A stretch of 64,000 nucleotides of DNA from Streptosporangium sp. NBC_01495. GTDB lineage: Bacteria > Actinomycetota > Actinomycetes > Streptosporangiales > Streptosporangiaceae. This document shows, in pieces, positions 27,594 through 35,717 of this stretch. A model generated the notes under the pieces. The model made no database searches, was not told the DNA's origin, and worked only from the letters and a program-made list of their open reading frames with translations. The stretch is from NCBI RefSeq assembly GCF_036250735.1, contig NZ_CP109430.1:62001-126000 (forward strand), written 5' to 3'. The position numbers were made by a program, and so were the translations under genes. Numbering within the stretch: the first letter of the stretch is position 1; each line of letters begins with the position of its first letter.

Positions 27594-28825
27594 CAGCGTC
27601 GGTCGCGGAAGGTGCGGCGCAGGTCGTCGACCCAGCGGTCGGGGATCTCCCAGGGGATGAAGTGGCCGCCGTCGTCGTGGGCGGTGAGGTTGACGTGGTT
27701 GTACCACTCGGCGCGGCCGCTGGAGAGCCAGTTGTCGATCCGCTGCTCGGTGGTGGTGACGCCGGGCGGGTTCTCGTGGCCGACGAAGGTGATGCCGGTG
27801 GGGGCCTCGACGACCGGCTGACGGTCGTGGGAGGGGGTCCAGGGATAGCGGTTGGCGTTGGCGTAGTAGCGCATCGAGGTGCCGATGGTGTTGTTCACCC
27901 AGAAGATCATGGCGTGGGTGAGGAGGTCGTCCTTGGAGAAGACGTTCTCCACGTCGCCCTGATTGTCGCTCCAGGTGGCCCAGCGCTCCAGGATCCAGGC
28001 GAGCAGGCCGACGGGTGAGTCGGTGAGCCCGTAGGCGAGGGTGCTGGGATCGAGGACGTGGGCGGCCAGGTGGACGGCGAAGCGTCGCTCCAGGGAGACG
28101 ATCCGCCGGCGCACGGACTCGGGCAGGCCCTCGGGGATCGGTTGGCCGCCGCTGAAGTCCCAGGCCCGGTCGCCGTTGAAGAAGGTGAGCTTCTGGCCGG
28201 AGCCGATGTGGATGGCGTGCAGTTCGTCGGCGTACTTGTGGCCGAGCTGGCCGGTGACGAGGGCGCCGATGTCGCATCCGGCGGCGGCGTATTTCCGATG
28301 GCCGAGAGTGTCGGTCATCAGGGTGTGCCAGAGGTCGGCGACCTTCCAGAAGTTCATGTCGGGGTGATCCGGCAGCGGCGAGGAGAAGCCGAAGCCGGGG
28401 AGGGAGGGGACGATGACGTCGAACGCGTCGGCCGGGTCGCCGCCGAAGGCGGCGGGGTCGGCGAGAGGGGCGATCACCTTGGACCAGTGCCAGAAGGTCC
28501 ACGGCCAGCCGTGCGTGAGGATGAGCGGCGTGGGGTTGGGGCCGACGCCGGGTTTGCGCATGAAGTGGACCGGAACGCCCTGGACGCTCACCCGATAGTG
28601 CTCGTAGGCGTTGATCGCGGCCTCGGCCTTGCGCCAGTCGTAGTGGTCGAGCCAGTATTCGGCGAGTTCCTGGAGGTAGTCGCGGCTGACGCCGTAGTAC
28701 CAGTCGTGGTTGCCCACGTCGTCGGGCCACCTCGTGAGCCGCAGCCGCGCCCTGAGATCGTCCAGCATGGTGTCAGGGACGTGAATGGGCGTGGGTTCCA
28801 GCGGGAAGCGCGTCGTGGCTGCCAT
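27593..28825 (-). CDS. Epoxide hydrolase (EHN + alpha/beta hydrolase)
   Basis: A 410-aa microsomal-type epoxide hydrolase. The N-terminal EHN segment (LTRWPDDVGNHDWYYG, YWLDHYDWRKAEAAIN) is followed by the hydrolase core with the oxyanion motif HGWPWTFWHW, the nucleophile Asp in GCDIGALV and the catalytic His in DDGGHFIPWEIP. It hydrolyses epoxides to diols via an ester intermediate in the cytoplasm. CGGAAGGAA precedes the ATG. The marR-type gene 49 bases upstream on the same strand probably regulates it. Its 3' end abuts the toxin fragment. Confidence 0.92.
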   Translation of the reverse strand: MAATTRFPLEPTPIHVPDTMLDDLRARLRLTRWPDDVGNHDWYYGVSRDYLQELAEYWLDHYDWRKAEAAINAYEHYRVSVQGVPVHFMRKPGVGPNPTPLILTHGWPWTFWHWSKVIAPLADPAAFGGDPADAFDVIVPSLPGFGFSSPLPDHPDMNFWKVADLWHTLMTDTLGHRKYAAAGCDIGALVTGQLGHKYADELHAIHIGSGQKLTFFNGDRAWDFSGGQPIPEGLPESVRRRIVSLERRFAVHLAAHVLDPSTLAYGLTDSPVGLLAWILERWATWSDNQGDVENVFSKDDLLTHAMIFWVNNTIGTSMRYYANANRYPWTPSHDRQPVVEAPTGITFVGHENPPGVTTTEQRIDNWLSSGRAEWYNHVNLTAHDDGGHFIPWEIPDRWVDDLRRTFRDRR

Positions 28826-28874
28826 GGGGTTCCTTCCGGGATATGCGGGATATGAGGGGCGGCCGCGCTGCGGA

Positions 28875-29321
28875 TCAGCGCTCGGCGTCCATGAGCGCGG
28901 CCATCCGTGCCAGCGCGGGCAGGGCGCCGCCGATGGCGTGGCGTTCCTCGGGGGTGAGGGCTTCGATCAGCCGTGAGAGCCGGCGGATGCGTTCCTGGTA
29001 GCGGGTCTGGACGATCCGCGCACCGGCCGGGGTCACCTGGACGAGCACCGCGCGGCGGTCTTCGGGGTCCGGGCGGCGCTCCACCAGTCCGTCGCGCTCC
29101 AACCGGCTGACGAGCTGGGTGATGGCGGGCTGGGTGATCTGCTCGGTCACCTTCAGCGCGGTCAGTCGCATGGGGCCTTTGTGGGCCAGCGTGTGCAGGA
29201 CCGACAGCGTGGTGAAGCTGTGCTTCTCGGTTCTGGGGAGCCGGATGAAGTTCCGGTTGAACTCCTCCAGCACGCCGGCGAAATCCTCGGCGTCGAGATC
29301 TTGCCGTCTTTCCGGTGCCAT
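28875..29321 (-). CDS. MarR-family regulator of the epoxide hydrolase unit
   Basis: A 148-aa winged-helix protein. The helix-turn-helix spans LTALKVTEQITQPAITQLVSRLERDGLV and the wing is DPEDRRAVLVQVT, as in MarR proteins. It leads a two-gene unit with the epoxide hydrolase. A small palindrome TTGCTTATGCAA lies in its AT-rich promoter region (29351-29362), suitable for autoregulation. Confidence 0.9.
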   Translation of the reverse strand: MAPERRQDLDAEDFAGVLEEFNRNFIRLPRTEKHSFTTLSVLHTLAHKGPMRLTALKVTEQITQPAITQLVSRLERDGLVERRPDPEDRRAVLVQVTPAGARIVQTRYQERIRRLSRLIEALTPEERHAIGGALPALARMAALMDAER

Positions 29322-29350
29322 GACCCGAATGTATCACTGATTTATTTAAG

Positions 29351-29362
29351 TTGCTTATGCAA
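29351..29362. promoter_or_regulatory. Palindrome in the marR/epoxide hydrolase promoter
   Basis: TTGCTTATGCAA has perfect TTGC/GCAA arms around TTAT, in a strongly AT-rich stretch (29330-29362) unlike the surroundings. On the minus strand TTGCAT could be a -35 element. A MarR operator is likely. The duplicated SRPBCC fragment begins only about 35 bases further on. Confidence 0.45.
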
Positions 29363-29396
29363 TCTGCGCCCGCCGGGCGCCGGGGATGGTCGCGGT

Positions 29397-30047
29397 GTCG
29401 ACTCGTGGTTCATGGGCAAGAACGAGATCGAGCCCCGCGAGGGCGGCAAGGCGTCCATGGCGATGCCCGGCTTCACCGGTGAGTCCACGGTCACCGCCTG
29501 GGAGCCGCCGCACCGGTTCGGCTACCGCTCGGCGCCCGACGAGGAGGGCGCGTTCATGGCGTTCGAATACCTCGTCGAGGGCCGTGACGGCGGCGGCACC
29601 GTGCTGCGGTTCGTGCACAGCGGCATCCTGACCGGCGACTGGGAGGCGGAGTACGACGCGCTCCGCAAGGGCAACCCGCTCTACCTGCAGACCCTCGCGC
29701 GCTACCTGGAGCACTTCCCGGGCCGCACCGCCGTGCCGGTCGCCGCGTTCGGCCCGCAGCAGCCCGACCAGGAGCTGGTCTGGGCCGGCCTCACCCGCGC
29801 CGTGGGCCTGTCCGAGCAGGTCAAGGAGGGGGACAAGGTGCACTTCACGGTCGAGGGCCAGACCGTCGACGGCGTGGTCGACACGGTACTCGCCCCCGGC
29901 TTCCTGGGGGTGCGGACCGATGACGCGCTGCTGCGGTTCGTCGGGGGCGGCGGCGTCATCATGACCGGCCACCACATCTTCACCGACGTCGACCAGGCCG
30001 ACGCCGAGCGGACCTGGGGCGCGTGGCTCGCGTCCGTCTACGCCTGA
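29397..30047 (+). pseudogene. Truncated SRPBCC-domain gene copy, identical to 35805-36455
   Basis: The 651 bases 29397-30047 match 35805-36455 base for base in my comparison, ending exactly at the shared TGA. The copy lacks the first 29 codons of the intact gene (35718), including the first strand of the SRPBCC fold and its start. The first in-frame ATG is at 29411. Downstream of the stop the two loci keep only patchy similarity for about 130 bases. A truncated recent duplicate or gene-conversion product is most likely; whether it is translated is unknown. Confidence 0.85.
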
Positions 30048-30269
30048 ACCGCTCGACCTCCGCCGCCGTCCAGGCAAGGGTCCTCGAAGAGGCGTCCGCC
30101 TGAGCCACCGTCCGCCGCCCTTCCGTCGAAGGACGGTGAGCGGTGGGCGTACACATGGTCGGCGAAGGTATGGAAGCCCGGCCGCCGGACATCGGCGCCC
30201 CCGGGGCTGAGCTGGAATGGCCGCCGGTTCTTCATCACCGAGCAGGACGACATCGCCGGTGTCCCGAAG

Positions 30270-30482
30270 CTAGGCGAGGTCGCCGTTTTTCACGCTGTTG
30301 AGGAGGGCGGCCCATTGGTAGGGAGTGAGGATGAGGGCGGGGCCGTTGCGGTCCTTGCTGTCGCGGATGCCTCGGTGTCCGCCAGGCAGGTTCGCGACCT
30401 CGACGCAGTTGCTCCCGTCACCGCCGGACAGGGTGGATTTGCGCCACTGGGCATTGTCGAGTTCCTGGATGAGGTCGTCCAT
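30270..30482 (-). CDS. DUF397 protein (BldB/AbaA-type small regulator)
   Basis: A 70-aa DUF397 protein: W-RKSTLSGGDGSNCVEVA, then GIRDSKDRNGPALILTPYQWAALL, the full conserved pattern. DUF397 proteins are encoded beside XRE/DUF5753 regulators in actinomycetes (WhiJ/BldB-like systems controlling development or antibiotics) and are thought to act as partners of them. The ribosome binding site GGAG and the ATG lie in the 3' part of the XRE gene, whose frame runs on over this gene. Confidence 0.92.
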   Translation of the reverse strand: MDDLIQELDNAQWRKSTLSGGDGSNCVEVANLPGGHRGIRDSKDRNGPALILTPYQWAALLNSVKNGDLA

Positions 30483-31306
30483 CTCCGCATCGTCTCCTTG
30501 ATCATGCTGAGTGACTCGCGTCGGGGCAGTGCATCCGACCGGATCACGCCGTGCCTGAATGCTAGCCCTTTCACCTCCTCGGGCCGATCGGTTACTCGAT
30601 CCTCCGTGCTCTGGGAGTCGATGTAAGCCACCGGAGGCGCCCCTCCAGGCATGTCCGCGATGACGAAGCCACCGAGTAGGCCGACGGTACTGTGAGCCGA
30701 GTAGGGGAGCACCTGAAGCGACATATAGGAGTTTTCCCCGATCTCCAGGAGATGCTGGAGCTGATGCTTCATTATTCCTGAGTTGCCCACAGGCCGATGC
30801 AAGACGCTCTCGTCCAGCACCACCCACATCATGGGGGGCTTGAACCTTTTAAGAATGTTCTGTCGTTCCAGTCGAGCCGCTAAGCGTTCTTCCGCCTGCT
30901 CTTCGGTGGTGTCCGGTTCATTGCGGATCAGGGCTTGGGCATACCCCTCCACCTGCAGCAGGCCAGGGATCATAGATAGCTCCCAGGTGTGGAGCGCCTC
31001 CGCCTCGCGTTCGAACTCCAGCCAGGGGCGGAACCAAAGGGGAAGCTGGGCTGCGGCGCGGTTCAGGCGGTCGAGCAGGGCTGTGAGCGCCGACCCCGTA
31101 TTCAGGAGGTGGTCCGCCTCGCGTGCCAGCTCCAGGGTCGGTGCCCGGTGGCCGTTCTCGATCATGCTCAGGTGGCTGATCGAGATGTGGAGCGGGATGC
31201 AGAGCTTTTGCTGAGTAAATCCCGCCAAAAGTCGGAATTTGCGTAGCTCTGTACCGAACTGAATGCGCGGAGACTCGTATGGATCCGGTTCTGAGGGGGC
31301 GTGCAT
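30290..31306 (-). CDS. XRE-family regulator with DUF5753 (Scr1/WhiJ-like), reading through the DUF397 gene
   Basis: A helix-turn-helix (about residues 12-70: FGTELRKFRLLAGFTQQKL, HISISHLSMIENGHRAPTL) is followed by the DUF5753 domain (LWFRPWLEFEREAEALHTWE, IPGLLQVEGYAQALIR, YIDSQSTEDRVTD). The normal protein end is near SLSMIKETMRR, about residue 275. Instead of a stop there, the frame continues for about 60 residues, antiparallel in sense to nothing real but overlapping the whole DUF397 gene in another phase. GAGGAG precedes the ATG at 31306. It probably regulates itself and the linked DUF397 and ATPase genes. Confidence 0.85.
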   Translation of the reverse strand: MHAPSEPDPYESPRIQFGTELRKFRLLAGFTQQKLCIPLHISISHLSMIENGHRAPTLELAREADHLLNTGSALTALLDRLNRAAAQLPLWFRPWLEFEREAEALHTWELSMIPGLLQVEGYAQALIRNEPDTTEEQAEERLAARLERQNILKRFKPPMMWVVLDESVLHRPVGNSGIMKHQLQHLLEIGENSYMSLQVLPYSAHSTVGLLGGFVIADMPGGAPPVAYIDSQSTEDRVTDRPEEVKGLAFRHGVIRSDALPRRESLSMIKETMRRWTTSSRNSTMPSGANPPCPAVTGATASRSRTCLADTEASATARTATAPPSSSLPTNGPPSSTA

Positions 31307-31528
31307 TTCCGGGCTCCTCTCGTCGTGTTCGGCCCATTGTCCTGGGAGTTTGCCCGGTCGCGCGAGGGGGTTCCCGCGATTGTGAACACATCGCGAACAC
31401 GATTCTCCGTTCCGGTTTCCCGGCCGTTTGCGACCGTGTGAGAGCCACGTCAAAGACACGGCGGTGCCTCGGCCAATGGCCCGAGCGAGACGGAGAACCG
31501 GTCGAATTCGACCGGGGGAGGCGAGCCA

Positions 31529-31984
31529 ATGACCCCGGAGACCTTTAGCGAGATATGTCTGCCCGGCAATCCCGAATCCGCCTCACGGGCGCGTGACGAA
31601 GTCCGTAAATGGCTCGGGGAGGATCATCCCGCCTACGAGAACGCGCGGCTGGCCGTGTCGGAGCTGGTGACCAACGCGGTCCGGCACGCCAGGCACGGGG
31701 TCGCGGGGCCGGGCGCCGACCCGCTGGTCCTGCGGCTGGTGACGTACGGCGACCTGCTGCGCATCGAGGTCGCGGACGCGGGCCTGACCGCCGAAAACCC
31801 GCGCGTCCGCCCGGACCCTGCCTTCTTCCTGGCGGAGGGCGGCCGGGGCCTGGCGATCGTCAGCGCGCTGTCGGGAGGGAGCTGGGGCCACCGTTCCCGA
31901 GAACGGGGGCCGGGCCGGATCGTGTGGTGCGAACTCCCCGCGAATCCGCCCCGCTATGACGAATCCGGCGACGGGACCGCTTAG
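31529..31984 (+). CDS. ATP-binding protein, anti-sigma kinase type (HATPase_c_2)
   Basis: A 151-aa GHKL-fold protein. The N box ELVTNAVRHAR (Asn49), the G1-like VADAG and the G2 box GRGLAIVSAL are present, as in RsbW/SpoIIAB-like proteins that are common beside XRE/DUF397 genes in actinomycetes. It may bind a sigma factor or a DUF397/STAS partner. It is divergent from the XRE gene, with the common promoter region at 31307-31528. Confidence 0.88.
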   Translation: MTPETFSEICLPGNPESASRARDEVRKWLGEDHPAYENARLAVSELVTNAVRHARHGVAGPGADPLVLRLVTYGDLLRIEVADAGLTAENPRVRPDPAFFLAEGGRGLAIVSALSGGSWGHRSRERGPGRIVWCELPANPPRYDESGDGTA

Positions 31985-32007
31985 TACGAGAGGGTATAGG
32001 TGCTGCC

Positions 32008-33147
32008 GTGGAGGCGTTCCGCCGTCGCCTCCGCCGCCCTGATCTCGGCCCCGAGGCTCTGGGCTGGCCGGCCACTCCCGCGGTCCCCGGGCCAGCCGAT
32101 GACCCGTGGCGCGGTGATTTGGTCGCCCGACTGACCACCCTCGGGGAGGACGACATGCTCAACCGTCGGACCGTGCTGACCGCCGGCGCCTTCTCCCTGG
32201 CTGGGCTGACCGCGCCCCGCCCGTCGACTCCATCGCAGCCCAGGGCGCGCCGGGCCGGCGCCGGGGATGTGGATAGGATCCGCGCCACGACCCGTCAGTT
32301 CGGCGACCTAGATGACCTGTACGGCGGCGGCCACGGTCGCCGAGCCGTTGCCGCCTACCTGGTGCACGATGTCGCGCCGCTCCTGCAGGGCACCGCGGGC
32401 AAGGCAAGGCCGGAGTTGTTTCGTGCAGCGGCTGAGCTCACCTACCTGGCGGCGTACATGGCGATGGATGCCGGCGTCAACGGGATCGCGCTGCGCTACT
32501 ACATCCAAGCGGTCCGGTTGGCGGGCGAGGCAGGGGACCGGACGTTGCGCGCCACGGCGCTGCGGTCGATGGCGGTTCAGGCCCGCGAGCTCGGCCATAA
32601 CCAGGAGGCGCTCGCCCTGGCTGATGCTGCCGCGTCTGCTCTTGGTGGCCGCGGTCCGCAGCGCACCATGGCGTGGGTCACTGGGATGCAAGCGGAGGCA
32701 CACGCCGGGATTGCGGACCGGTGGGATGCTCTGGCGCTGCTGCGGCGTACGGAGGCACAGTTGGAGCGCGCGGATTCCCTGCCGGAGTCGGAGTGGACGG
32801 GCAACTACCGGCGCGAATCATTGGAGCACCAGACCGGTCTGTCGTTGACCGCGCTCGGCGACCACGCTGGTGCCGCAACTCACTACGCCGCATCCATGGA
32901 CACCCGGCGCCCGGTGGAACGACGCACCCGCGCCATGATCGGCCTGCGGTGCGCTCGCGCCCACCTGAGCAGCGGTGACATCGAACGGGCAGCGGCGACA
33001 GTGGTCGATCTTCGGCAAGACCTGGAGGGGATCGCGTCGGCCCGCGTCCACGGAGAACTCCAGCGAATCCGGCAGGAGTGGCAGCCGTACCGTACAGGCC
33101 GACACGTCGCAGAGGCGGATTCCCTCGCTGCGGGCCTACTTCGCTGA
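32008..33147 (+). CDS. TPR-type regulator-like protein lacking its helix-turn-helix
   Basis: A 379-aa protein starting at GTG, 23 bases after the ATPase gene. Residues about 55-75 (MLNRRTVLTAGAFSLAGL) are a twin-Arg-like hydrophobic segment often found in the middle of actinomycete XRE-TPR regulators. The rest forms helical repeats (AAELTYLAAYMAMDAG, ALRYYIQAVRLAGEAGDRTL, GLSLTALGDHAGAATHY) of the TPR type. The N-terminal 50 residues are short and carry no helix-turn-helix, so the DNA-binding domain is missing or was lost. An internal start at ATG 32155 is possible. Confidence 0.7.
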   Translation: MEAFRRRLRRPDLGPEALGWPATPAVPGPADDPWRGDLVARLTTLGEDDMLNRRTVLTAGAFSLAGLTAPRPSTPSQPRARRAGAGDVDRIRATTRQFGDLDDLYGGGHGRRAVAAYLVHDVAPLLQGTAGKARPELFRAAAELTYLAAYMAMDAGVNGIALRYYIQAVRLAGEAGDRTLRATALRSMAVQARELGHNQEALALADAAASALGGRGPQRTMAWVTGMQAEAHAGIADRWDALALLRRTEAQLERADSLPESEWTGNYRRESLEHQTGLSLTALGDHAGAATHYAASMDTRRPVERRTRAMIGLRCARAHLSSGDIERAAATVVDLRQDLEGIASARVHGELQRIRQEWQPYRTGRHVAEADSLAAGLLR

Positions 33148-33269
33148 TGACCACGCATCGGATGAACCTCTCATTCTGTTAGGACTTCTTGGCGCTCCGG
33201 TGACATCGTGAGGCCACGGCTGGGATCCGCGCCGGTAGCAGCACCACGATGGGGTATTCGTTGTTTCTG

Positions 33270-33292
33270 CTATAGTGCATAACGCAATATAG
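33270..33292. promoter_or_regulatory. Palindromic operator before the PadR gene
   Basis: CTATAGTGC (33270-33278) and GCAATATAG (33284-33292) match as an inverted repeat in 8 of 9 positions with a 5-base centre. The spacing resembles PadR operators (ATGT-8-ACAT class in size). It ends 14 bases before the padR ATG, overlapping the likely -10 region, so autorepression is expected. Confidence 0.55.
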
Positions 33293-33306
33293 AGAAAGGC
33301 ATCATC

Positions 33307-33909
33307 ATGGCGCGACGCCCCGATCTGGTCGGCCTGACCGTGCTGGCCATGCTCTCGGTGCGCGCCAGCCATCCCTACGAACTCCACCGCTTCATCGTCG
33401 ACACGCACAAGGACTACGTGACGGGGCTGCCCAGGAGCCTCTACCACGCGGTCGAGAAGCTCGCCGGTGAGGATCTGATCGTCCCGGTCGAGACCAGCAG
33501 GGACGGTCGACGGCCGGAGCGTACGGTCTACGAGATCACCGACGAGGGCCGCGGAGAGCTGTCGACCAGGCTCCGCGCGCTCCTTGAGAACCCCAACCCC
33601 GACCGCCGTACGTTCACCGCGGCCATCTCCCTCGTCGGCACCTTGCAGGTGCCCGACGCGCTGCGCGCTTTGCGTACCAGGGCCGCGACGATCGAAGGGC
33701 TGCTGGCCGGGATGAACGCTCACCTACGCGTCATGAAGGACAGCGGCCTGCCCGACATCCTGATGATCGAGGTCGACTACGAGCGCACGCTGAACGAGGC
33801 CGAGCTGGCCTGGGTGCGGGGCGTCATCGCCCGCCTGGAATCCGGGGAGCTCGACTGGTCGGGCACCGTCAGGCAGGACCTGCTGTCGCAGACACTCGAC
33901 GGCCCATGA
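33307..33909 (+). CDS. PadR-family transcriptional regulator
   Basis: A 200-aa protein: N-terminal PadR winged helix (RASHPYELHRFIVD, GLPRSLYHAVEKLAGEDLI, RPERTVYEITDEGRGEL) and a C-terminal helical dimerisation domain (DYERTLNEAELAWVRGVIARLESGEL) of the Vir_act_alpha_C type. It probably represses its own operon, which includes a SnoaL-like and an SRPBCC-like protein, through the palindrome just upstream. AAAGG lies 8 bases before the ATG. Confidence 0.92.
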   Translation: MARRPDLVGLTVLAMLSVRASHPYELHRFIVDTHKDYVTGLPRSLYHAVEKLAGEDLIVPVETSRDGRRPERTVYEITDEGRGELSTRLRALLENPNPDRRTFTAAISLVGTLQVPDALRALRTRAATIEGLLAGMNAHLRVMKDSGLPDILMIEVDYERTLNEAELAWVRGVIARLESGELDWSGTVRQDLLSQTLDGP

Positions 33910-34025
33910 GAAAGCGGCTGCCAGGGTGCGCCAACACCCTGGCAGCCGGACATCCCAACAAGGCGCCTGCCCTGTCTGGACTCACAACCTCCAGGATAGG
34001 CGCCGCGACCATGAGGAATCGCGCC

Positions 34026-34406
34026 ATGTCCGTGAACACGGAGATCACCGGCCTGCTCACCCGCCTCGCCGAGGCGTGGAACGCGGGCGACGCCACCGCC
34101 TACGCCGCCCTCTTCACCGAGGACGCCGACTACATCGTCTTCAACGGCACGCACAGCGAAGGGCGGGTGGCCATCGAGTCCTCGCATCGCTGGCTCTTCG
34201 ACGGCCCGCTCAAGGGCTCCACCATGTCCCTCCCGAACGACCGGATCAAGGTCAAACCGCTGGCCGACACGGCGGTCCTGGTGATCTCGGAAGGTGGTAC
34301 CGACCTGGCGGGCGAGCTCCGCGCGTCGATCGTCTCCTTCACCGCCGTCGGCACGCCCGAAGGATGGCGGTTCGCCTCCTTCCAGAACACCAGGGTGGCC
34401 CGGTGA
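34026..34406 (+). CDS. SnoaL-like/DUF4440 (SgcJ-EcaC type) protein
   Basis: A 126-aa cone-fold protein of the NTF2 superfamily. The conserved LTRLAEAWNAGDATAYAALFTEDADYIVFNGTH region at the start and the DTAVLVISEGG and WRFASFQNTRVA strands fit SgcJ/EcaC-type members. These are non-enzymatic or catalytic pockets for small polar molecules. GAGGAA lies before the ATG at 34026; an in-frame ATG at 34011 is an alternative. It follows padR by about 115 bases and precedes an SRPBCC-like gene by 11. Confidence 0.85.
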   Translation: MSVNTEITGLLTRLAEAWNAGDATAYAALFTEDADYIVFNGTHSEGRVAIESSHRWLFDGPLKGSTMSLPNDRIKVKPLADTAVLVISEGGTDLAGELRASIVSFTAVGTPEGWRFASFQNTRVAR

Positions 34407-34417
34407 CAGGGAGGAAA

Positions 34418-34801
34418 ATGATCACCGAGGTCGCCGGGATCGTCGAGGCGCCGGTCGCCGTGGTCTTCGACGACCTGGCGGGCGCACTGCTGCCCGACGA
34501 TCGGCGCACCGGCCGTTTCACTGTCGAGGATCTGCCCGGTCACACCTCCACCGTGGAGGTCATCGGCCACACCATCTCCCTCCAGGGCGGCTGGTGGTAT
34601 CGAGGCGAGTGGAGCGTCGAACCGCACCCGCAGGGCGCGCTGCTCGTGCACCGGGTCTTCAACGTCGCCCAGTGGATGCGGTGGGGCGTGCCGCTGGCCA
34701 ACCGCTTTTTCGTCGGCTTCGCCGACAGGACGCGGCAGGGGTTCGCCGAGAATCTCGTCCAGGTGGGACAGCGCCTGGGCTGTTCGACCCATCTGGTCTA
34801 G
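34418..34801 (+). CDS. SRPBCC-like small-ligand-binding protein
   Basis: A 127-aa protein with START/SRPBCC-like patterns: an initial strand-helix (MITEVAGIVEAPVAVVFDDLAG) and later strands with WWYRGEWSVEPHPQGALLVHRVFN and a long C-terminal helix (FADRTRQGFAENLVQVGQRLG). GGGAGG lies 3 to 4 bases before the ATG at 34418. It is the third gene of the PadR unit. The ligand is unknown. Confidence 0.75.
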   Translation: MITEVAGIVEAPVAVVFDDLAGALLPDDRRTGRFTVEDLPGHTSTVEVIGHTISLQGGWWYRGEWSVEPHPQGALLVHRVFNVAQWMRWGVPLANRFFVGFADRTRQGFAENLVQVGQRLGCSTHLV

Positions 34802-35050
34802 TGCTCCGGTGACACCGCGCGATCTCACCGGCTGAGGGAGGATGTCGCCGGCGCGGGGCAGGAGGCGCGGCCGGTGGTGGTGCCTGTGCGCGCACTCCGG
34901 GACGGGAGCGGCCGGCGGGGTGGTTCGGCGTCAGTCGCGGAGGGCGCGGCGCGGGTCGTCGCCTCAGCGGTCTCCTCGCCCCGGCGGTGCGTTGCCCCAG
35001 CGGTCGCGTCGCCGGCGCGGTGTCCGCCCGCACCGACAATTTTTTTTGTA

Positions 35051-35080
35051 TTGACAATAGAAGTCGTCGGCACGTATCGT
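35051..35080 (+). promoter_or_regulatory. Sigma-70-type promoter of the ArsR gene (leaderless layout)
   Basis: TTGACA (35051-35056) and TATCGT (35075-35080) are separated by 18 bases, and a T8 run lies just upstream. The ATG of the ArsR gene starts at 35087, so the transcript would begin at or within a base or two of the start codon: a leaderless mRNA. Confidence 0.65.
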
Positions 35081-35086
35081 CGAGGT

Positions 35087-35716
35087 ATGTTCGAAGTCGG
35101 GGTAATCGAAGAGGCCGGGGTCGCCGAAGTGGCGCTCGACCCGATCCGGGCGCGGCTGCTGGCGCTGCTGGTGGAGCCGCACTCGGCGACCAGCCTGGCG
35201 GCGATCATCGGGCTGCCCCGGCAGAAGGTGAACTACCACCTGAAGATCCTTCAGGCCCACGGCCTGGTGAAGCTGATCGAGGAGCGGCGCAGGGGCAACG
35301 TCACCGAACGGGTGCTGCGGGCCGTCGCCGCGTCGTTCGTGATCTCGCCGTCGGCGCTCTCCGCGCTCCAGCCCGACCCGGCCCGCTCACCCGACCGGCT
35401 CTCCGTACGCTGGCTGCTGGCCATCGCCGCCCGGCTGGTCACGGAGGTGGGCGCGCTGCTCGGCGGCGCCGCCCGCGTCGGCAGGTCGGCCACGACGTTC
35501 GCGCTCGACGGCAGCGTCCGGTTCGCCTCGGCCACCGACCGCGCCGCGTTCACCCGGGAGCTGACCGCGACGATCACCGCGCTGGCGAGCCGCTACCACG
35601 ACGAACACACCCCCGGCGGCCGTGACCACCGGGTCATCATCGCCATCCACCCGAGCCTGCGCTCGGATACCGCACCGCAGATCGACGCGGGCGGCAATGA
35701 CACCAAGGAGTCCTGA
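35087..35716 (+). CDS. ArsR-family regulator paired with SRPBCC
   Basis: A 209-aa protein with the ArsR winged helix (DPIRARLLALLVEPHSATSLAAIIGLPRQKVNYHLKILQAHGLVKL) at residues 18-68 and a C-terminal helical/beta extension. It has no metal-binding Cys pair, so it is of the non-metal ArsR type commonly co-transcribed with an AHSA1/SRPBCC protein. The SRPBCC gene follows with a 1-base gap. It probably represses this two-gene unit. The start at 35087 is the first codon after the promoter. Confidence 0.88.
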   Translation: MFEVGVIEEAGVAEVALDPIRARLLALLVEPHSATSLAAIIGLPRQKVNYHLKILQAHGLVKLIEERRRGNVTERVLRAVAASFVISPSALSALQPDPARSPDRLSVRWLLAIAARLVTEVGALLGGAARVGRSATTFALDGSVRFASATDRAAFTRELTATITALASRYHDEHTPGGRDHRVIIAIHPSLRSDTAPQIDAGGNDTKES

Positions 35717-35717
35717 C

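Noticed and set aside
30180..30300. Plus-strand frame reading LSWNGRRFFITEQDDIAGVPK, possibly a gene remnant
   Set aside because: Only about 20 residues look protein-like, with no start or family I can name. Not enough to report as a pseudogene.
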